From: DSNY01 sp037442465
Lineage (GTDB): Bacteria; Pseudomonadota; Gammaproteobacteria; Burkholderiales; Burkholderiaceae_F
Assembly (NCBI GenBank): GCA_037442465.1
Contig: JBBIQI010000121.1
Span: 1 to 10,551, forward strand
Direction of reading: 5' to 3'
Length of the DNA stretch: 10,551 nucleotides
In this document: positions 7,244-10,551 of the stretch, piece by piece
Numbering within the stretch: the stretch's first letter is position 1
How the letters are laid out: the number at the start of each line of letters is the position of its first letter
The notes under the pieces: generated by a model
What the model was told of the DNA's origin: nothing
Databases searched by the model: none
The model's input: only the letters and a program-made list of their open reading frames with translations
Program-made: the position numbers and the translations under genes

Positions 7244-7421
7244 CAGTCGGCTCGGAATGACCGTAAGGGCGCGGCACGCAGCGACGATGGCCGAGGAATG
7301 CGGACGCGGGGCGCTTGGCTGGTTTCACGACGATGAGTAGTGCTTGCCAATTGACCCGTCTTTCTCCGTGATCCTCTGTGTCTCGGTGGCGAATAAGTCG
7401 CGTTGTTGCGGGGGCACTGCC
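7244..7421. other. Remainder of the yebC-purD gap, no gene
   Basis: With copy A of the repeat, this makes up most of the 378 bases between the yebC stop and the purD start. Apart from a partial repeat end (7251-7263) and the element at 7360-7396, I see no gene, clear terminator or convincing promoter. Open frames crossing it read repeat sequence or are antisense to yebC. Confidence 0.5.
7360..7396. repeat. Short CT/GT-rich stretch resembling a widely dispersed bacterial element
   Basis: The bases read TTTCTCCGTG, one extra A, TCCTCTGTGTCTCGGTGG and then CGAATAA. I remember near-identical text (CTCCGTGTCCTCTGTGTCTC, then TGTGGTGAA) occurring as a dispersed intergenic sequence in many bacterial genomes. 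It is much less GC-rich than its surroundings. The identification rests on memory, not on a second copy in the window. Confidence 0.4.
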
Positions 7422-8144
7422 TCACTCGATCGCCGCGGTCGTGTAGACGGCCTGCACGTCGTCGAGGTCGTCGAGCGCGTCGAGCAGCCGCTGCATCTTC
7501 TGCCCTTCCTCGCCGCGCAACACGGTCTCCGCCAGCGGCTTCATCGTGACCTCGGCGAGCTCGGGCGCGAGCCCCGCCTTCGTCAGCGCCTGCTTGACCG
7601 CTTCGAAGTCGCCGGGCGCGCAGATCACCTCGATCGAGCCGTCTTCGTTCGTCGTCACGTCCTCCGCGCCGGCCTCGAGCGCGGCTTCCATCACCTTGTC
7701 CTCGGACGTGCCGGGCGCGAACAGGAACAGCCCGCAGTGCTTGAAGTTGAACGCGACCGAGCCGTCGGTGCCGAGGTTGCCGCCGTGCTTGGTGAGCGCG
7801 TGCCGCACTTCGGCAACCGTGCGCGTGCGGTTGTCGGTCACGCAATCGATCATGACCGCCGCGCCGCCGATGCCGTAGCCCTCGTAGCGGACTTCCTCGT
7901 AGTTGGCGCCTTCGAGCCGGCCAGCGCCGCGCGCGATCGCATTTTGCAGCTTGTCTTTCGGCACGTTGGCCAGGCGCGCCTTTTCCAGCGCCAGCCGCAG
8001 CCGCGGGTTCATCCCCGGGTCGGCGCCGCCGTCACGCGCGGCGACCGTCACTTCACGGATGATCTTGGTCCACAACGAGCCGCGCTTGGCGTCTTGCCGG
8101 TTCTTGCGGTGCTGGATGTTGGCCCATTTCGAGTGGCCGGCCAT
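7422..8144 (-). CDS. yebC: YebC/PmpR family regulatory protein
   Basis: This is a YebC/PmpR/TACO1-family protein of 240 residues, the normal length. Members have been described as DNA-binding regulators and, more recently, as translation factors acting on the ribosome; the mitochondrial relative TACO1 activates COX1 translation. The start MAGHSKWANIQHRK (ATG at 8144) is diagnostic, and an in-frame extension upstream to 8417 only reads repeat DNA and is rejected. Further signatures are NPRLRLALEKARLANVPKD near 46-64, the YEGYGIGGAA block near 88-97, and DNRTRTVAEVRHALTKHGGNLG near 104-125. A weak AGGT lies about 10 bases before the ATG. It is separated from purD by 378 non-coding bases and is flanked by inverted repeats, so it may be transcribed separately. 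Confidence 0.96.
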   Translation of the reverse strand: MAGHSKWANIQHRKNRQDAKRGSLWTKIIREVTVAARDGGADPGMNPRLRLALEKARLANVPKDKLQNAIARGAGRLEGANYEEVRYEGYGIGGAAVMIDCVTDNRTRTVAEVRHALTKHGGNLGTDGSVAFNFKHCGLFLFAPGTSEDKVMEAALEAGAEDVTTNEDGSIEVICAPGDFEAVKQALTKAGLAPELAEVTMKPLAETVLRGEEGQKMQRLLDALDDLDDVQAVYTTAAIE

Positions 8145-8185
8145 GGCGATACCTGTGGCTTGTGGAGAGCTACGAAGGGGCGCGA

Positions 8186-8212
8186 ATTGTAGAACCTGCC
8201 GAGGTTTGCGAA
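8186..8212 (-). promoter_or_regulatory. Candidate sigma-70 promoter for yebC
   Basis: On the minus strand a -10-like TACAAT (8186-8191; one mismatch to TATAAT) is preceded by TTCGCA (8207-8212; four of six to TTGACA) with a 15-base spacer, shorter than ideal. The leader to the yebC ATG would be about 35-40 bases. The -10 element is convincing in this GC-rich setting; the -35 element is not. Confidence 0.4.
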
Positions 8213-8254
8213 TCCTCGTGGCGCGCGCTGCCCGCCGCGCGTCCGCGGTTCTGA

Positions 8255-8392
8255 CCCCGCGCCATGCCGAGCCGAGGGCGAGGAATCGCTCCCGCTCGCA
8301 AAGCCGAGATCCCTCGCGTCGCTCGGGATGACGGAAGCGGCGCCCGAGGGACGAACCGGGCTCGCCGGGCGGCGGTGTCACGCGGTTGGGCA
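8255..8392. repeat. Dispersed repeat, copy B (inverted relative to copy A)
   Basis: Read on the minus strand, it runs TGCCCAACCGCGTGACACCG, through CGCCGCTTCCGTCATCCCGA, GCGAGGGATC, GCGGGAGCGATTCCTCGCCC and TCGGCTCGGCATGG, matching copy A at 7105-7243 block for block with small indels. The right terminal repeat is more diverged here (GCATGGCG against GAGTGACG). It lies in the divergent gap between yebC and the DUF853 gene, upstream of both, and could bring a hairpin or a protein-binding site close to their promoters. Confidence 0.8.
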
Positions 8393-8611
8393 GTGACTCC
8401 AGATCGCCTGCGGCCACGGCGCGATCGCGCGGGAGTGCGGCGCGCGGTGCGGCCGGCGGTCCTTGGTCGGCGCCAAGGAGCCGAGCGGCAATCGCGCGAC
8501 CGTCGGGACTACGAGCCGGGTTCCGGCGGCTGCGCTACGTGCTCCGACCTGCATGCGCTACGCTTGCGCGCATCTGCGACCCGTAATCCGCGATCCGCAC
8601 CCGAGGAGAAC
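8393..8611. other. Leader region of the DUF853 gene, no gene seen
   Basis: These bases separate repeat copy B from the DUF853 start. No convincing -10/-35 pair was found on the plus strand. A small inverted repeat, CCTTGG-TCGGCG-CCAAGG, lies at 8461-8478. A good Shine-Dalgarno, AGGAG at 8604-8608, is three bases before the ATG at 8612. An open frame runs through from 8264, but its N-terminal part is repeat-derived. Confidence 0.5.
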
Positions 8612-10144
8612 ATGGCCGACCCCCTGATCATCGCCAAAGCCGGCGAGCGCGAACTCGCGCTGCTACCCGCGCTCGCCAATCGCCACGGCTGCATCACCGG
8701 TGCGACCGGAACCGGCAAGACGATCACGCTGCAGGTGCTCGCCGAGCGCTTCTCGAAGATCGGCGTGCCGGTCTTCATGGCCGACGTCAAAGGCGATCTG
8801 ACCGGCATTGCCAACCCGGGGAAGCTCACCGAAAAGATGAAACAGCGCCTCGACCTGCTAGGGCTTGGAGAACCGAAGTGGGAAGGCTGTCCGGTCACGC
8901 TGTGGGACGTTTGGGGCGAGCAGGGCCATCCGGTGCGCGCGACCATCTCCGACATGGGGCCGCTGCTGCTCGCGCGCCTGCTGAATCTGAACGAGACGCA
9001 GGAGGGGGTGCTCGCGCTGGCGTTCAAGATCGCCGACGACAACGGCTTGCTGCTGCTCGATCTGAAGGATCTGCGCGCGCTACTGCAGTTCGTCGGCGAC
9101 AACGCCGCGCAGTTCAAGACGCAGTACGGCAACATCAGCGCGGCGTCGATCGGCGCGATCCAGCGCGGGCTGCTGCAGATCGAGGAGCAGGGCGGCGACA
9201 AGTTCTTCGGCGAGCCGATGCTCGACATCGCCGACCTGATGCAGACCGTCGATGGTCGCGGTGTGATCAACATCCTCGCGGCCGATCGCCTGATGAACAA
9301 CCCGCGGCTGTACGGCACGTTCCTGCTGTGGCTGCTCGCGGAATTGTTCGAGAACCTGCCCGAAGTCGGCGACCGCGAAAAGCCGAAACTGGTGTTCTTC
9401 TTCGACGAGGCGCATCTGCTGTTCTCCGAGGCGCCGCCCGCGCTGCTGGACAAGGTCGAGCAGGTCGTGCGCCTGATCCGCAGCAAGGGCGTGGGCGTGT
9501 ACTTCGTCACGCAGAATCCGCTGGACATACCGGAGAAGGTGCTCGGCCAGCTCGGCAATCGGATCCAGCACGCGCTGCGCGCGTTTACGCCGCGCGACCA
9601 GAAGGCGGTCAACTCGGTCGCCGAAACGATGCGTCCCAACCCGAAGCTCGATCTCAAGGCGGCGATCCTGGAGCTGGCGGTCGGCGAGGCGCTGATCTCG
9701 CTGCTCGATGCGAAAGGCACGCCGTCGATCACTGAGCGCGCGTGGGTCTATCCGCCCGCCAGCCAGATCGGGCCGATCGCCCCCGACGAACGCAAGCGGC
9801 TGATCCAGTCCTCGGTCGTCGCCGGCGTCTACGAGAAGGCGGTCGACCGCGAAAGCGCGTTCGAACTGCTCAAACAGCGCGCGGAAGCGGCGCCGACCGA
9901 AAGCGGCGGCATGCGCGGCCGACCGGAGGGCGTTGGGCAGTCCACGACCGCGCCGGCGGCCGGCGGGGGCGTGCTGGGCGGACTCGGCGACATCCTGTTC
10001 GGCTCCACCGGCCCTCGCGGCGGCCGCCGCGAGGGCATGGTCGACGCGCTCGCCAAGAGCGCGGCACGCAGCATCGGCTCGTCGATCGCGCGCGAGATCA
10101 CGCGCGGCGTGCTGGGCTCGCTGCTGGGCGGGCGCCGGCGATAG
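8612..10144 (+). CDS. DUF853 / HerA-FtsK-like P-loop ATPase (YjgR type)
   Basis: This 510-residue protein is a cytosolic ATPase of the HerA/FtsK-like superfamily, DUF853 branch, close in length and motifs to E. coli YjgR. Its biological role is not established. The Walker A motif is GATGTGKT at residues 30-37 and the Walker B is KLVFFFDEAHLLF with Asp265 and Glu266. MADVKGDLTG at 56-65 is typical of the family. Near residue 300, FVTQNPLDIP supplies the sensor-like asparagine, followed by LGNRIQHALRAFTPRD. The C-terminus is a Gly-rich linker plus a basic region ending LGSLLGGRRR, a tail shared by family members. The ATG at 8612 was chosen because of AGGAG at 8604-8608 and because the protein begins MADPLIIAKAG; the frame is open back to 8264 only through repeat DNA. 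It is divergent from yebC. Confidence 0.93.
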   Translation: MADPLIIAKAGERELALLPALANRHGCITGATGTGKTITLQVLAERFSKIGVPVFMADVKGDLTGIANPGKLTEKMKQRLDLLGLGEPKWEGCPVTLWDVWGEQGHPVRATISDMGPLLLARLLNLNETQEGVLALAFKIADDNGLLLLDLKDLRALLQFVGDNAAQFKTQYGNISAASIGAIQRGLLQIEEQGGDKFFGEPMLDIADLMQTVDGRGVINILAADRLMNNPRLYGTFLLWLLAELFENLPEVGDREKPKLVFFFDEAHLLFSEAPPALLDKVEQVVRLIRSKGVGVYFVTQNPLDIPEKVLGQLGNRIQHALRAFTPRDQKAVNSVAETMRPNPKLDLKAAILELAVGEALISLLDAKGTPSITERAWVYPPASQIGPIAPDERKRLIQSSVVAGVYEKAVDRESAFELLKQRAEAAPTESGGMRGRPEGVGQSTTAPAAGGGVLGGLGDILFGSTGPRGGRREGMVDALAKSAARSIGSSIAREITRGVLGSLLGGRRR

Positions 10145-10176
10145 GCGCCGCCAGTGGTGGGCCACCGGCCTGATTG

Positions 10177-10198
10177 CGCAGCGCGCGGGTGCGCTGCG
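10177..10198 (+). other. Hairpin between the DUF853 gene and the small exported-protein gene
   Basis: CGCAGCGC (10177-10184) and GCGCTGCG (10191-10198) form a perfect 8-base-pair stem with a 6-base loop. There is no T run after it, so it is not a standard intrinsic terminator. It ends about 10 bases before the Shine-Dalgarno of the next gene and could affect its expression or protect an mRNA end, or it may be chance in GC-rich DNA. Confidence 0.35.
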
Positions 10199-10207
10199 AT
10201 GCACCGT

Positions 10208-10213
10208 GGGAGG
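10208..10213 (+). promoter_or_regulatory. Ribosome binding site deciding the start of the small exported protein
   Basis: GGGAGG lies five bases before the ATG at 10219. This favours that start over the earlier in-frame ATT at 10174, which would put polar residues before the hydrophobic segment. Confidence 0.65.
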
Positions 10214-10218
10214 TCGAG

Positions 10219-10470
10219 ATGAGATCGTTATGGATCGCAACGCTTGCGATGGGGGTGGCCGTCGCGGCTGCGCTGCTCTGGCCGAAATCCGAGGCCGGCG
10301 CACAGATCAACGCGGAAGGATGCACCTGCTCGAGGCCGACCGCGATCACAGGCCCGGGGCGTGCAGAGGCAGCCGTGTTCTACTGCGTCTGCCCCGGCAC
10401 CCAGTGCGTGGTGACCGTCACGCAGCCCGGCGCGACGCAGCCGCCCAACGTCGCGCAGACCTGCCGTTGA
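10219..10470 (+). CDS. Small exported cysteine-rich protein of unknown function
   Basis: I do not recognise this 83-residue protein. It starts MRSLWIATLAMGVAVAAALL, a short positive end and a hydrophobic core, followed by PKSEAGAQ. An AxA site at 26-28 suggests cleavage by signal peptidase I before Gln29, leaving about 55 residues in the periplasm. The mature part holds six cysteines: a CTC near residue 35, a CVC near 55, one in GTQC and one in TCR at the end. They could form disulphides or bind a metal. No lipobox is present. The start is supported by GGGAGG five bases upstream. It lies 74 bases after the DUF853 gene on the same strand, and may share its transcript, though a hairpin sits between them. 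Composition and frame fit a real gene; no homologue is named. Confidence 0.7.
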   Translation: MRSLWIATLAMGVAVAAALLWPKSEAGAQINAEGCTCSRPTAITGPGRAEAAVFYCVCPGTQCVVTVTQPGATQPPNVAQTCR

Positions 10471-10480
10471 CGCGGCCGTT

Positions 10481-10551
10481 CTAGACGAGAGTGATGTCGC
10501 TCTGCCGCCGCGGCGCGGTCTCGGCCAGCGCCGCGCGCACCGCGTCGTCCA
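10481..10551 (-). CDS. C-terminal end of a convergent gene cut by the window edge
   Basis: On the minus strand the last codons read DDAVRAALAETAPRRQSDITLV and then TAG at 10481-10483. Only 22 codons plus a partial one are visible, so the identity is not secure. The ending RRQSDITLV resembles the C-terminus of PP2C/SpoIIE-type phosphatases, which often finish with a DDITLV-like strand; this is a guess from a very short piece. It converges on the small exported-protein gene, with 10 bases between the two stops and no visible terminator. Confidence 0.5.
   Translation of the reverse strand, partial: DDAVRAALAETAPRRQSDITLV

Noticed and set aside
8145..8417. N-terminal extension of YebC
   Set aside because: The diagnostic MAGHSKW start is at 8144, and the upstream residues come from repeat copy B.
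8461..8478. CCTTGG-TCGGCG-CCAAGG inverted repeat as an operator or terminator
   Set aside because: A six-base stem is likely by chance in this composition, and no promoter or T run accompanies it.
8264..8611. N-terminal extension of the DUF853 protein
   Set aside because: It reads repeat DNA and other non-coding sequence, while a strong ribosome binding site and the family N-terminus place the start at 8612.
9940..10144. Gly-rich C-terminal tail of the DUF853 protein as a novel domain
   Set aside because: A similar Gly-rich, basic ending is a usual feature of YjgR-type proteins.

Overview
The window looks like chromosomal DNA of a high-GC betaproteobacterium, most likely Burkholderiales. 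The main reason is the minus-strand order yebC, purD, hemF, nadD, rsfS, a layout I recall from Burkholderia and relatives. Protein motifs and the high GC (about 70% in most genes) agree. No tRNA, rRNA, CRISPR array or transposase was seen.

Left and centre (1-7043, all minus strand). Reading from the right, purD (purine synthesis) is followed by a class I methyltransferase, an S9-family serine peptidase, a RelA/SpoT-domain (alarmone synthetase-like) gene interrupted near its 5' end, and a 76-residue partner. Then come hemF (heme synthesis), nadD (NAD synthesis) and rsfS (ribosome silencing), which runs off the left edge. Short overlaps (GTGA, ATGA, GTGA, and 17 bases at nadD/rsfS) and gaps of 4-30 bases suggest one long transcript. 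The four genes between purD and hemF look like cargo placed inside a conserved housekeeping operon. The RelA/SpoT pair is also less GC-rich (57-58% in three 60-base stretches counted by hand).

Middle (7044-8611). yebC, on the minus strand, is flanked by two inverted copies of a repeat of about 138 bases (7105-7243 and 8255-8392). The gap on its purD side also holds a short stretch resembling a widely dispersed low-complexity element. A candidate minus-strand promoter for yebC lies at 8186-8212.

Right (8612-10551). A HerA/FtsK-like DUF853 ATPase (YjgR type) is on the plus strand. It is followed by a small exported cysteine-rich protein and then by the last 22 codons of a convergent minus-strand gene cut by the window edge.

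The most unusual items are the broken RelA/SpoT gene with its tightly coupled small partner, the inverted repeats around yebC, a proline/alanine-rich insertion in HemF, and the exported protein with two CxC motifs. None of these proves a new system. The RelA/SpoT pair is the best candidate for one.
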